From NCBI GenBank assembly GCA_030278955.1, contig JAOANR010000002.1:4949982-5013981 (forward strand): 64,000 nucleotides of DNA, given 5' to 3'. Below, piece by piece: positions 43,676 to 55,486 of the stretch (position 1 is the first letter of the stretch; each line of letters starts with the position of its first letter). The position numbers and the translations under genes were made by a program. Source of the stretch: Hygrophila difformis (taxonomy: Eukaryota > Streptophyta > Magnoliopsida > Lamiales > Acanthaceae). The notes under the pieces are model-generated. The model saw only the letters and a list, made by a program, of their open reading frames with translations, was not told the origin of the DNA and did not search any database.

Positions 43676-46084
43676 TCTCTCCCCCTTAGGATCATTTCGT
43701 CCCCGAAATGCATAATCGGTCACGTGAATAATCAATGGGAAAAATGTTACTTCATTATGAGAAGTAAAAATTAAAGTCTGGCTACTTCAGTTTCATATGC
43801 TCCTCAGTTTCTCCAAGTAGCATATTCAGCTCCGTGTCTAGACCACAACACCCTAACCATCAACATGGTTTTATTCATCGGAACGTCATCATTTGTATCA
43901 ATCACCCGATCTGGAACTCTTCGAACTTAAGACTAGCATCCAATTCAACTTTATCAAGCTGAATGATCTTATCTGGATCAGACAGAAACTTCCTAAGTTG
44001 GGAAGTATGGTATGGAATACATCATGGGCTCGACCCACTTCTGCTGGCAAAGCCAACATATACGTCACCTTCCCAACCATCTCAACAATCTCATAGGATC
44101 CAATATATCTCGGAATCAGCTTGGCTTCTTACCAAATCGGCGTACCCCTTTCAGAGGCGATACCCGCAAAAATACGCTATCACCAATCTCAAACTCCACA
44201 TCTCGACGAGCTAAATCAGCATAGCTCCACTATCTGTCCTGAACCTCTTTCATTCGATCCCTGATGATCTTCACCAACTCGATTGTCTGCTCAATCATCT
44301 CAAGACCCACATTCACCTTATCTGTTGGATCATTCCAACATAATGGACTCCTACACTTTCTCCCATACAATGCCTCGGAGGGAGCCACTAGATTTTCAAA
44401 ACATGAACTACCGTTTCCGTCTCCAAATCATGCGTCGGGTAGTTCTATTGATCACCTTCTCATTCTGCATCAACACACCACCCAAACCTTTAAGTGAGGT
44501 TTTGGTCAAAACTTCGTACTCACCCGACTCATGAGGTAGAGTCAATAAAAATGCCTTTGCCATTACATTCTTCAAATGTTCGAACGCCTGGTTACAATCA
44601 TCATCCCACTGGAATTTATCATCGTTACAGAACAATCTCATCCGAGGTCTAGCAATGCTAGAAAATCCCTCAATAAACCTACTGTAGTAACCAACAAGAT
44701 CCAAGTAACTTCGGATCTTCCCCAAATTTTCGGGACTTGCCATTTAAATACAGCTTTTACCTTAGCAGGATCAACAGACATACCATTACCGGAAATAATG
44801 TGCCCCGGAAAAGACACACTCTCCAACCAAAATTCATTTGGAGAGTTTAGCATACAGCTTATGCTCTCACAATGTATTCAAAACTGTTCTCAAGTGACCC
44901 GCGTGTGCCTCACGCGTCGGCGAATAAACCATAATATCATCTATGAACACAACCACGCACACGGCCAACAGGGGATGTAATGCCCTATACATGAGATCCA
45001 TGAAGATCGCTAGTGCGTTAGTCAAACCAAAAGACATGACCGGGAATTCAAATGTCCTCAACAAGTCCTGAACGCTATCTTAGGCCTATCAGCCTCCGCC
45101 ACCCTTATCTGGTGGTAGCCCAATCTCAAATCAATCTTACTGAATACACTGGCCCCTCTCAACTAATCAAACAGATTCTCAATCCAAGGTAAAGGATACT
45201 TGTTTTTCCCGTGATTCGGTTCAAACCTCTGGAATCGATGAGCATCCTCATCGATCCCTCTTCTTATTAATAAACAAAACAGGAGTTCCCCAATGCGAGT
45301 TATTCGGCTAGATATACCCCTTATTAGTAAGCTCAATCACTGATCCCTCAACTCCTTCAATTCAGAAGAAGCCATACGATAAGAAGCCCAAGAAATAGGA
45401 GCTGTATCAGACATCAGCTCAATAGTAAAATCAATCTCCCGAACAGGTGGGAGACCAGGAATTTTATCGGGAAATAAATCCCCGAACTCAGATACAACAG
45501 GGACATTCGAAGAAGCAGAAACTTCTGCTCGAAGATCCCTCATTTGCCACAGGGAAATAGAACAACCCCTCAAGTCACACAACAAAGCAACATAAACCAC
45601 ACCAATAACAGGTGGAATCAAAGGATGTCAGTAAGAAACACACTTACCCAAAGAATCCTAAAAGGATATTCATGAAATACCACAATTAATCACAGCATGA
45701 TGGCAAAACAGCCAATCCATGCCCAGTAGTACGTCAAAAAATCAGTTAGGCTATAGACCACCAGGTCAGCCCTCTGAATTCATGACCCTTGATGCTCAAC
45801 ACAGCATCTTGCACCAAATGATCACTACAAATATTATCACCCGAAGGTAAAGAAACTAGCATGTGGTACGACGCCAACGGTCCTACTCCGTGCTCTTGTA
45901 CAATTCGCAAAGCCACTAAATAACACGAGACTTCCGAATCGCACAGTACTAAGGCAGAAGGATTCGTAGCAGTGGTAGCATCTACTCCATGCTTACGAAT
46001 GAAATTTAGAGTCTCAAATGAACATAAGACTCCAGAATCAAACACAATAACAGCAACACAAAATGCGACAAAAATAATTCCCAT
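43676..46084 (-). pseudogene. pol remnants of the minus-strand gypsy element
   Basis: Reading leftward, the protease-like piece 45746-46084 has LCDSEVSCYLVA where an intact site has DSG. Next, 45337-45621 has SEFGDLFPDKIPGLPPVREI and WASYRMASSELKEL, the reverse transcriptase linker. Then 44867-45064 has [16 protein letters not shown] and [15 protein letters not shown] with the catalytic FIDD box. Then 44408-44853 has LVGYYSRFIEGFSSIARP, QWDDDCNQAFEHLK and LTKTSLKGLGGVLMQ, the connection and RNase H start. 43898-44080 has MVGKVTYMLALPAEVGRAHD, the post-integrase region, and near 43790-43860 VRVLWSRHGAEYATW, a chromodomain remnant. Frames change repeatedly, and most of RNase H and integrase are missing. 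Confidence 0.85.
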
Positions 46085-46940
46085 ATCAGGGAAACGGGTT
46101 TATCTCTTAACCAGAGAGTCAAGAAGAAACACCTATGATACATGAATTACACACATGCCAAAACGTTATCCAATCAACGTAACTTTTCCATCACATAAAG
46201 ACAACATACTAGGAAGTCCCCTAGTTCGGACTCGCCCCAGTGATATCGGCCCCCTTCACGTTACCGATCTTTCTATGCAGAACAGTCACCTTGCCTCGTC
46301 TCAGGCGACAGGCATTCAACACTTCGAGAACCATCTAATGTTCTTTTGATTGACCCAGTGTCAATTCTATGCCACTTCATATCATTATTCGGTTTAACCA
46401 AATCCGACTATACCCTCACTGGCATTGCCTCGAAATGGTTTCCACCATCCTTCGCATGCAGGCGGACTGCAAATATCTATATCACCCCAGTGGGTTATCG
46501 CACAATGGAGACTTTCTCAGTACCCTATCTCACTCTCGAGGGTACGTCAAACCCATCTGTACACCATTCAACAGATTGATCCCGTTTGGATCGCCATTCG
46601 AATAGCCCAGGCTTCCATGAGGCCTTTCCAAACTATTCAGTCAACTTAGATTAGAACATCAACAAACAATATTAGCAGAAATCACCAATCATATACAAAG
46701 CAGTATATATAAATGAAAAAATTAAATAAACGATCAGAAGTCATTCATAGTCCTCAATAACTGTGAGATAACAAGGATCCTGACTGGAGTACCATGGTTC
46801 CCTCACAGTTCCCCAACTGTGAATTAACCTGGTGTGCGCAGAAATAATCAGATATAATAAAAATACAATTATATGCTATATGTACCCCACACACAGCTCA
46901 CCACCTATGTCTATACAAGTTTTAATAAGATAAAAGAGCA
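46085..46940. other. Interior of minus-strand gypsy element where gag would be
   Basis: No capsid motif or zinc knuckle was found in the minus-strand frames. The open frames at 46155-46649 on the plus strand do not resemble known proteins. The gag region appears replaced or too decayed to recognise. Confidence 0.55.
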
Positions 46941-46944
46941 CACA

Positions 46945-46957
46945 GGCTCTGATACCA
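46945..46957 (-). other. Primer-binding site, tRNA-Met type, minus strand
   Basis: GGCTCTGATACCA on the plus strand is the complement of TGGTATCAGAGCC. It lies three bases from the LTR that starts at 46961 and fixes the element's orientation as minus. Confidence 0.92.
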
Positions 46958-47914
46958 CTCTGTAACGCCCCGAAAATTCAAACCTGATTTTCGCAAACGT
47001 TACCGTTGTACTAACTATCCTAAACTAGTGGCCAGCTAATTTAAAATAGCTAGTACAACACTGGGTAAACCTAAAGTGATCATCTGATTAATCCAGTTTA
47101 ATGCGGAAGCTAAAACAAATAAAACATATAAGCACATAGGAGGACTCACCATCATAATCAAATAAACACTCCAGCTGCTCATCCAGACTGCAAGCCTCTC
47201 AACAGCATACCAATATCTCAAACAGGGCTACCAGCCCAAAGCGTAAATCACATAAGGCCACCGGCCGACAGAAAGCAGATTCTAGGCACACAGGCCTCAA
47301 CTAGCATAAAATCCAAGTCATGATAAACAATAGAGTATCACATAATCACGTAAGATAAACATACAAAATCCTATCTATGTTATCTCTCAATACCCCAAAC
47401 CCAAATCATGCTCCAGCGCCTCCAGCAGGATCTATAAAACAGACAAAAGCAAAGGGGGTCAGTACAACGTACTGAGCAAGGCTACGTGCCGGGGAGTAAG
47501 GGAAAACAGAACCACATCTCAAGTAGTAAATATAGGTGATAAATAAACATATTAATAACGGCAGAATATAAATAAAGCAGTTAAACACCACACCGTCCCA
47601 TACCGGTGCTTCAACCACGATCATACAATTGACATAAATAAATCATCACACCGTCCCATACCGGTGCTTCAACCACAATCATACAATTTATGCACGTGAT
47701 GCATGGCCTAACATACACCTATCTACCATATATGCAAATGCAAATGAATATGCCTAGCCGGCAACCTAAACCCGGGCGGTATGAACCCACGGGTGAGGAT
47801 ATCATCAACTCCAACCCGTTACAGGGTAACATACACCATCCCCGCAGGGACCACAGGCATCACAGCCCAATCACAGGCATAACAGCCAAATCACAGGCAT
47901 CACAGCCTAATAAT

Positions 47915-48394
47915 CACCCCGCAGGGCCATCGGGACTCAACAACACCGGTAAAGGCTGCCCGATCAGACATTTCCAATATGCCCATCCATCCATAATGCA
48001 ATACCATGCATTATAATAACCAGCCCAAAAGGGCCAACATGAATAACAACAATAATCCACCCCGCAGGGTCATCGGGACTCAACAACACCGGTAAAGGCT
48101 GCCCGATCGGACATTTCCAATATGTCCATCCATCCATAATGCAATACCATGCGTTATAATAACCAGCCCAAAAGGGCCAACATGAATAACAACAATAATC
48201 CACCCCGCAGGGTCATCGGGACTCAACAACACCGGTAAAGGCTGCCCGATCGGACATTTCCAATATGTCCATCCATCCATAATGCAATACCATGCATTAT
48301 AATAACCAGCCCAAAAGGGCCAAAATGAATAACAACCAATAATCCACCCCGCAGGGTCATCGGGACTCAACAACACCGGTAAAGGCTGCCCGAT
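47915..48394. repeat. 143-bp tandem repeat in second LTR
   Basis: Counterpart of the array in the first LTR, with the same number of units. One unit has GCCCATCC where the partner has GTCCATCC. Confidence 0.9.
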
Positions 48395-48773
48395 CAATCA
48401 TAAACATTATAACAACCCATCGGGTTAATAACCGTCAATTCCACTGCAATAACATGCATATAACAATACAGTGATATTCAAGCACCTACACACTAGGTTC
48501 GCATGCTTCTCAACATATAAGGAATTCAATACATAGCCCTCTAGGCTAAGGCATTAATGATATAATAATTCAACAGTTCCTCTAAGCAATTCAACAACCC
48601 CCACGGGCCAATTGATTAGCTCACGGTTTACCAATAACATTTGGGGAAGTCATAACAATAATTGGTGCAAAGAAAACATTAATACAGAATAAAAATTGCA
48701 CAAAAATGGGCCAAACAGGGCCTTCTTGCGCTCACTGCGCGCCCGCGCGCGTAAAACGCGTGACATACGCAGC

Positions 48774-49095
48774 CCAGTACTGTAGCGATACTGTAGCAAT
48801 TACTGTAGCAAGTTACTGTTGTAATTACTGTAGCGAGTTACTGCGGTAATTACTGTAGCGAATTACTGTAGTAATTACTGTAGCGAGTTACTGTGGTAAC
48901 TACTGTAGTGAGTTACTACGGTAACTACTGTACAAGTTACTGTGGTAGTTACTGTTCAAATTACCGTGGTAATTACTGTTCAAATTACCGTGGTAATTAC
49001 TGTGACGAATTACTGCGGTAACTACGCGAGTTACCGCGGTAACTACTGTACAGTTACTGTAGCAGTACTGTAGCAGTACTGTAGCAGTTACTGTT
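48774..49095. repeat. TTACTG minisatellite in second LTR
   Basis: Counterpart of the array in the first LTR. It differs by two substitutions and a 10-bp GTAGCAGTAC-type unit, the only length change seen between the two LTRs. Confidence 0.85.
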
Positions 49096-51002
49096 CATCG
49101 TCTTCTCCGATTTTCCAATCGGTTTTCCGGCGATTTCGCCGGAATCCGACCCCCAAATACCCCCCAAACACGTAATTTAAGCAATATAATCCCTTGCCTT
49201 TGATTCTTGAGGTTTCCAAGCTTCGATTCAAGCCGATCTACAAAAAAAATCCAACCAAAATCATCCAAACCCGTCACCAACCAAACACTCACCAAAAACC
49301 ACTTCAAACTTCATAAAAACATGAATTGGATGATGGAAATTACTTACCTCAAGTAATATATCAAGTTCCCCTACTTGATTTGAGCTCAAGGACACCAAAA
49401 TCTCTCCACAAAACCACTTTTCTCCACCTTTGCTCTCAAAAACGGGATGAGCCCTAATTTTGAGTGTTGAGAGGCCAAAATGAAGTTATGGGGGCTGAAT
49501 TGGGAGTTTTAAATGGGTATGGGTCAACCCGGGTCGGATCATGGGTCGGGTCGGAAGATGGGTTAACGGGTTGCACCCCTTGTCTTGAGCCATATTACAC
49601 ACACTTGAGTACTTGAGTTCTTATTCTCTTGTGGGTTTGAACTCACTTATTCTTTCACTTCATTAAAATCATACCTATAGAATATCCATATAGTAAATCC
49701 TTTGTTAATTAACCACAATTAATTAAATTAATTATGCGTTAATTAATCGGGATGTTACATCACGAAAAATACTCTGTAAACAATCTGCAAATGGGAGAAG
49801 AAGGCCGGAAACACAAAATCATGCCGGAGGAATTGGACAAGACGCTGTTTTGATCGAGTTCTTCTTATTCTAGGTGTTCCCTTTCTTTTTCTTGCTTTGT
49901 AATGTTATGAATTTGCCTCTAGATGTAATCTGCTATCATGTTTCGAATTTGTAGACGGATTTCTGTGTTGTTCGTGTTAAGAGTGATCTAGAACGGGAGT
50001 TCAGAATCACTTTGAAGTACGAATCTATATTTTTATGGAAGTAATAAATTAATCGATGTTTATGCGTTAAATCTGGATTAATCTATACTGATGTTAGAAT
50101 CTGAATTAGGATTGCTGTTTTACTGCATTCAAATGATCGATTTTCTGCTGTTGAAATTAATATGATGTTAGACTTATCAATATGCAAAATTGAAAATGAC
50201 CGATCAATCTGTAATTCCCAATTTTTAGTAATCTGGCAATAATCCTAATCTGTCTGCATTTTAAATTTAGTAATATAATCCAATTTACCATGTTTTATCA
50301 ACCTTTTACCATGATTATTAGATTATTTACACTATTCTGCATATTTAAATGTTAGAATCTAATTCTGTGATTTCTGCTTTGCTAAATCGGGAGATAAAAA
50401 GTAGAATCTATATTTTAGTACCTGTATTGGGAATAAATTATATTAAAAATCGATTTTGGCATGTGCACAATGATTTGGGAAATGAAATGTGTCTTTTAAT
50501 TGCTATAGAAAATTTTGTATGCTTGGGAAAGACTTAAATTTGGGTCTAGAATAATGATTGCAGAATGTTAGATAATTTAATCAGCTTCCATGAAGTCCGT
50601 TTAAGCATATTTGAATTTTAAAAAATTACTATTTTTAATCTTTATAAAATATTTAAATTTTAAGAAATTGATCGTTTTAGATATTAGAAAATGCTATATC
50701 AATATGCAATTTCTATTTTATATAAAGATGGCAATATTTAAAATATTACAAGCATCTCCCATTTATATCTTTATTAATTAAAATTCTTAAACTTGCTTTA
50801 TTTTAAATTTAAGGTCTTTATTTTAATTTAATCCACTTTAGAATTAAACAAACTTTTTTTAAAATATAAAAGATATTTAATAAACTTAAAAACAATTAAA
50901 ATATTCTCCGGAATGAAATAATATTCTGAAATTCCCTGTGGTTCGACCCGGTTATTCACCGATTTTTATTACTTGATGACAACCATCCGCTTCTGGTAAA
51001 AT

Positions 51003-52869
51003 ATGAGTAGTGAAAATCATTCATCAAGGTTCTATGTAATAGAACCAAATGATTATGTGTTGGTCCATACAGTTATGGAATCGAGAGATGCAATTTTTGA
51101 TGAGAATAGATTCTCATCTCTACCTAGACCTAAAGATATAATTCCTAACTCTATTGAAGTTCAAAAGGAAGTTGGTCTAGGTGATACTCCTAATGAAAGC
51201 TTTGAACCTCGTAGGAGTAAACGAGTTAGGAAACCAAAATCATTTGGTTCTGATTTTCAACTATATTTAGTTGAAGGATCAAGAGATGGGATTGCTTCCC
51301 AGAACTTTTATTGCTTTGATGTTGAAGAGGATCCTAGAACCTTTGAAGAAGCAATGAAATCAAGAGATGTTGCATTCTGGAAAGAAGCAATAAATGATGA
51401 AATTGATTCTATCATGCAAAACAACACTTGGATCATAACAGATCTTCCACCGGGTTGCAAACCACATGGTTGTAAATGGATCTTCAAGAGAAAGATGAAG
51501 GTTGATGGAACAATTGATAAGTTTAAAGCAAGATTAGTTATTCAAGGCTTTAGACAAAAAGAAGGCATTGACTTCTTTGATACTTATGCACCAGTTGCTC
51601 GAATCTCCACAATTAGATTGTTGATAGCTCTAGCAGCTATTCACAATCTTGTGATACACCAAATGGATGTTAAAACAGCATTTTTGAATGGGGATTTAGA
51701 AGAAGAGGTGTATATGAGGCAACCAAAAGGATTTGTTATGCCCGGAAATGAGCATAAAGTGTGTAAACTGATCAAATCCTTGTATGGGCTGAAACAAGCT
51801 CCAAAACAATGGCATCAAAAGTTTGATGATGTTGTCTTGTCAAGTGTATTTAGTTTAAATCAAACTGACAAGTGCGTTTATAGCAAATTTGATGAAAACA
51901 GTAAAGGAGTTATCATTTGCTTGTATGTCGATGACATGTTGATTTTTGGCACAGACCAAAGACAAGTCGATATGACAAAGGAATTTTTGTCATCTCAGTC
52001 CTCCATGAAGGACATGAGGGAGGCAGAAGTGATTCTTGGAATAAGAATCAAACGAGAGAACAAGGGAATTTCAATCGCAATCTCATTATATTGAGAAAGT
52101 GCTTAAGAAATTCAATTTTTATGATTGTTCTCCTATTAGCACGCCATTTGACCCGAGTATGAAACTTATGCCAAATAATGGAGAAGCTGTGTCTCAACTC
52201 GAATATTCAAAGTTGATAGGTTACTTGATGTATGCAATGACAAGCACAAGGCCGGATATTGCATTTGCTATAGGCAAGTTGAGTAGGTTTACAAATAATC
52301 CTAGTACTCACCATTGGCAAGCTCTAAGGCGAGTGCTTAAATACTTGAAGAAAACTATGGATTATAGTTTGGCATATATTGGATTCCATTCGGTCATAGA
52401 CGGTTATTTGGATCCAAGTTGGATCACTAATATGGAAGATCATTCTTCCACTAATGGTTGGGTATTCTTGCTTGGGGGAGGTGCCATTTCGTGGGCTTCC
52501 AAAAAGCAAACTTGCATCACAAATTCTACAATGGAATCTGAATTTGTTACTTTAGCTTATGCCGGCAAGGAAGCTGAATGGTTAAGGAATTTAATTTATG
52601 AAATTCCATTATGGCCTAAATCTATACCACCCATTGCTATACATTATGACAGTGCACCCACATTGGCTAAAGCTTATAGTCAAATGTATAATGAGAAGTC
52701 TAGGCATTTAGGCATCCGACATAGCATGGTTCGTGAGCTCATCATGCATGGGATAATTTCAGTTGATTTTGTGATATCTCAATGTAATCTAGCTGATCAT
52801 TTGACAAAGGGATTAGCTAGGGACTTGGTTCACAAGTCGGCCATAGAGATGGGTTTAAAGTCCAATTAA
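51003..52869 (+). pseudogene. copia reverse transcriptase and RNase H, frameshifted
   Basis: The first frame (51003-52094) has FYVIEPNDYVLVHTVMESRD, WKEAINDEIDSIMQNNTW, KCKWIFKRK-like GCKWIFKRKMKVDGTIDKFK, TYAPVARISTIRLLIALAA, MDVKTAFLNGDLEEEVYMRQ and LYVDDMLIFG. The catalytic YVDD is at residues 308-311 and intact. A frameshift near 52080-52092 breaks it. The second frame (52099-52869) has LEYSKLIGYLMYAMTSTRPD, WQALRRVLKYLKKT, STNGWVFLLGGGAISWASKK, STMESEFVTLAYAGKEAEWL and HLGIRHSMVRELI, i.e. the RNase H domain. A single indel is the only clear coding lesion in the retained part, besides truncation. Confidence 0.9.
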
Positions 52870-53394
52870 AATTTCTATTGGTAAGATACCAAATTCCCTT
52901 CCAATACAACGTTGGAAGCTGAATTCAATGTGGAAAGCTTACCCAGAGAAATTGGAACACATAAATAGTTCATCCAAGTTATGTTTCGGACCTACAAGTA
53001 GGTAGGATGAAATTTATTTCTTAATAGCTCTTTTGAAAAAGTGTAAATGCAGGTGCACGAGTTAAAAGAGCTACCTATATGATCATGGAGTGTGGCCGCT
53101 TCAAGAAGCTTGGACTTGGCTTTGTATATGCTTATGAATGGATAGGGACCCCATGGCCGTAGATAGCGTCAAGTGAAGGCTTAGAGTGTTGTAATTAACT
53201 TGTGTGTATGTTATCTTCATGTATTCAAATGAGTTGAAAGGTTCAATCCTATGGACACCTTGATTCTCGAATGCTTGGAATGTGTATCGTACTAAGATGG
53301 AAATTCAATCGTCACGATATTTTCATTTATGCATGAGTTTGGTTTTATTGGTGTGGATTTAGAAATCATGGATTACACTAAAATGGGGGAGGAT

Positions 53395-55486
53395 TGTTGA
53401 TGATTTTAGTGTCATCATGTATTTTGGTGTAATTGGATTTACTAAAGTTTGGCTTATGTTGTAGTCGAGCTATAGTGTGGGTTAGAAGGTGCGGAGTGCA
53501 CACTCACATAAGCCACTACGACAAAGGATGACCTTGCGAGAGGTCAAGATGAATGAATTGAGAGATATATGAAAAGATGTGGAAGATTTAGAAGGCAAGC
53601 AAGCTGCCTATGATTTAGTCATGACTATGACTAAGTCTGATATAGGTTGCTGTAATGCCATTTAATTTGTCTTTCAATCCAGCAATGGAGAATATGCTTA
53701 CTCATGGTCATGACTATGACCAGTGTAGTTTGCTGGAACTTCTTTTGTCTTTTTCCTTATACAGTTATGTGGGGGGGGGGGGGTATTTAGTCATGGTTAT
53801 GACTACTTTAAATTCGTATTGCTGGATAATTTAACTATCAGCAATTGAATTTGAAATTTGAATTCAAATCTGATTTTGAATTTAAATTTGAACTTGAAAT
53901 TCAAATTTGAATTTCAAAAATTGCACTTATTCATAATTGGTTGTATCCTTCCATTTCTACTGCATTCTTCCTCTACAAATATGAATTCCTGCAGAATTCA
54001 TAAGAACAAGAAGATAGAACAAGAAACAAAAAAATACTACAATCACAATAATTCAGCAATCCTCTAAGGCAATTCTCTTATTTCTTTCGAAATTAGAGTG
54101 CATCTTTTGGATTATCCCAAAGTTGATCACTACAAGAAAAATTGTGTTTATCGACCGCACGTGCGGTCGGTAACCCCCGTGATGCGGGTCGTTTCGGGGC
54201 TTACCGACCGCACCACCGACTGCAAGGGTCGGTCGGTAATACCTTGGTAGGTATTTTTTTTCCGACCAAAAAAATTTGCCGTCGGACCTTGCCGACCGCA
54301 TTACCGACCGCACGGTGGTCGGTAAATTTCCCGACCGAATTACCAACCGCAAATGCGGTCGATACTGTCTGGTCCTAAAAGGTCCCGGAGAAATTTACCG
54401 ACCGAATTACCGACCGCAATTTGCGGTCGGTAATTCTATTTTAGGAAAGAAAAATGTCCTCGGGAGGGCTCGAACCGCCCACCTCACCATTACCATCCTC
54501 AACTCTAACCACTTTGCCAACCCTTCACATTACCAATGGAAACCCGCCATGTGTCATATATAATAAATCTTTCACAAGTACTCCCCAAATATTGAAGAGG
54601 GGATTCGAACCCTGGTCAAATGGGTTCTCACCTGCGCGCGTGCCACCCGGGCGCACAAACTTTCATGTCATTATATGCATTGTGTTATATATATATAATA
54701 TATGTAACTATAAATGCATAAATTAATAAACAAAAAAATAAAATAAAAACTTATATTAATTACATAAATAATAAAATAATTCATTAATTAAATTAAATAT
54801 AAAATTAAATTAAATGGATAAAATTAATTAAATTACTAATTAAATTTAAGAAATGAAATCAAAATTATAATTATATCTATATCTATAATTTAAAAAACAT
54901 TTTTAATATTTATTTTTTCCTTTATATTATTTAATAAATAATTAAATTATAAAATAAATAAATAATTAAATGGCTCCATAAATAAATAAATAAATTTTAA
55001 AATAATCAAAGAAATATTTTATAAAAATATAAAATAAATGGAAAAAATATTAGAGATCGCAAATACGGTCGGTAGATTATATTTTTTAAAAAAAAGAATT
55101 AAAATTTAAAATAAAATTGAAAAAAAGTACCGACCGCATTTGTGGTCGGTAATGCGGTCCGTAGATTATATTTTTAAAAAAAAATAATTAAAATTTAAAA
55201 AAAAAATTAAAAAAGTACCGACCGCAATAATGTTGGTCGGCGCAGTGGTTGTCATAGAAGCCGGGCCCCAGTAATGGCTCCTTTTTACCGACCACCAGGT
55301 GCGGTCGGTAAATTCGACCCGCAACCTGACGGTCGGTAATTTCGGTCGGTATTTTTGAATTTTCTTGTAGTGGATTTGCAGTGGCAAAATACAACTTTAG
55401 GAAAGTGTTCTAACACGATCCAATTGATTATGCAAGTTCTTTCTATTTTGATTCTCGTATCCACCTACTGCAAAAATCCTTCAACA
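53395..55486 (+). repeat. 3' LTR of the copia element, split by CACTA insertion
   Basis: Terminal TGTTGA (53395-53400) and TCAACA (55481-55486) are inverted repeats. Without the CACTA element and one GAT the LTR would be about 844 bp. It includes a 13-G run (53771-53783) and an AATTTGAATTTC-type low-complexity block (53843-53925). No 5' LTR is present for comparison. Confidence 0.7.
54128..55372. mobile_element. Non-autonomous CACTA (En/Spm-type) transposon, 1245 bp
   Basis: Ends are CACTACAAGAAAAATT (54128) and AATTTTCTTGTAGTG (55372), with the 3-bp target duplication GAT at 54125-54127 and 55373-55375. Both subterminal regions hold repeated, often inverted ACCGACCGCA and TGCGGTCGGTAA motifs, at 54150-54440 and 55055-55350. 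These fit transposase-binding repeats known from this superfamily. The centre (about 54720-55050) is extremely AT-rich. No transposase frame is present. Confidence 0.93.

Larger units (their letters stand above)
40887..49759 (-). mobile_element. Ty3/gypsy (Tekay-type) element, recently inserted, non-autonomous
   Basis: LTRs 40887-43675 and 46961-49759 are flanked by the 5-bp duplication TCACG (40882-40886, 49760-49764). The primer-binding site lies beside the right-hand LTR and a purine tract (as its complement CTCTCCCCC, 43676-43685) beside the left, so the element reads leftward. By my alignment the LTRs differ at seven bases and one 10-bp indel over 2.79 kb. The 3.3-kb interior has no recognisable gag and only scattered, broken pol pieces. 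The element is young by its LTRs yet lacks the genes to move itself, so it was probably moved by proteins from a related copy. Confidence 0.9.
46961..49759 (-). repeat. LTR (5' in element orientation) of the minus-strand gypsy element
   Basis: Same ends as its partner (TGTAACGCCCCG and GATGTTACA), 2799 bp. The 10-bp excess comes from one more GCAGTACTGTA unit near 49060-49080. It repeats the 60-bp duplication, the 143-bp tandem repeat (47915-48394) and the TTACTG minisatellite. Confidence 0.92.
27325..51002 (+). mobile_element. Athila-like Ty3/gypsy retrotransposon, decayed and interrupted
   Basis: In plus-strand order are gag (27325-28892), protease-reverse transcriptase-RNase H-integrase (28873-32568), a long non-pol region with two related accessory ORFs, and a 3' LTR (about 40250-51002) split by a minus-strand gypsy element (40887-49759). 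The pol sequence (KTRKDHFPLPFIDQMLERLA, GHEFYCFLDGYSGYNQ) and the long region between pol and LTR fit the Athila lineage. Before the LTR is ATTGCTC-AAGCGA-CGAGCAAT and a purine-rich AAGTGTGAGGATA, a typical Athila-type 3' junction. I did not find a matching 5' LTR or primer-binding site upstream of gag, so the element is 5'-truncated or a composite of two families. Confidence 0.75.
40250..51002 (+). repeat. 3' LTR of the Athila-like element, split by a nested element
   Basis: The left part is about 40250-40886 and the right part 49765 to about 51002, roughly 1.87 kb when joined. It starts near TTGATGGACCCTGTG and contains GCGCC array 3, a TATA-like GTTTTAAACACC near 40832 and a leader. The right part contains TTCCCTGTGGTTCGACCCGG (50934-50953) and TTACTTGATGACAACC, typical of the end of Athila-type LTRs. 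Exact ends are uncertain because no second LTR was found for comparison. Confidence 0.6.
51003..55486 (+). mobile_element. Ty1/copia retrotransposon, 5'-truncated
   Basis: Only the reverse transcriptase, RNase H and 3' LTR remain. Coding similarity starts right at the end of the Athila-like LTR near 51003, with no gag, protease, integrase or 5' LTR. RNase H ends at 52869. The purine tract AAAATGGGGGAGGAT is at 53380-53394. The 3' LTR begins TGTTGATG at 53395 and ends TTCAACA at 55486, interrupted by a CACTA element. The missing half was probably cut off when the Athila-like element inserted, or by recombination. Confidence 0.85.
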
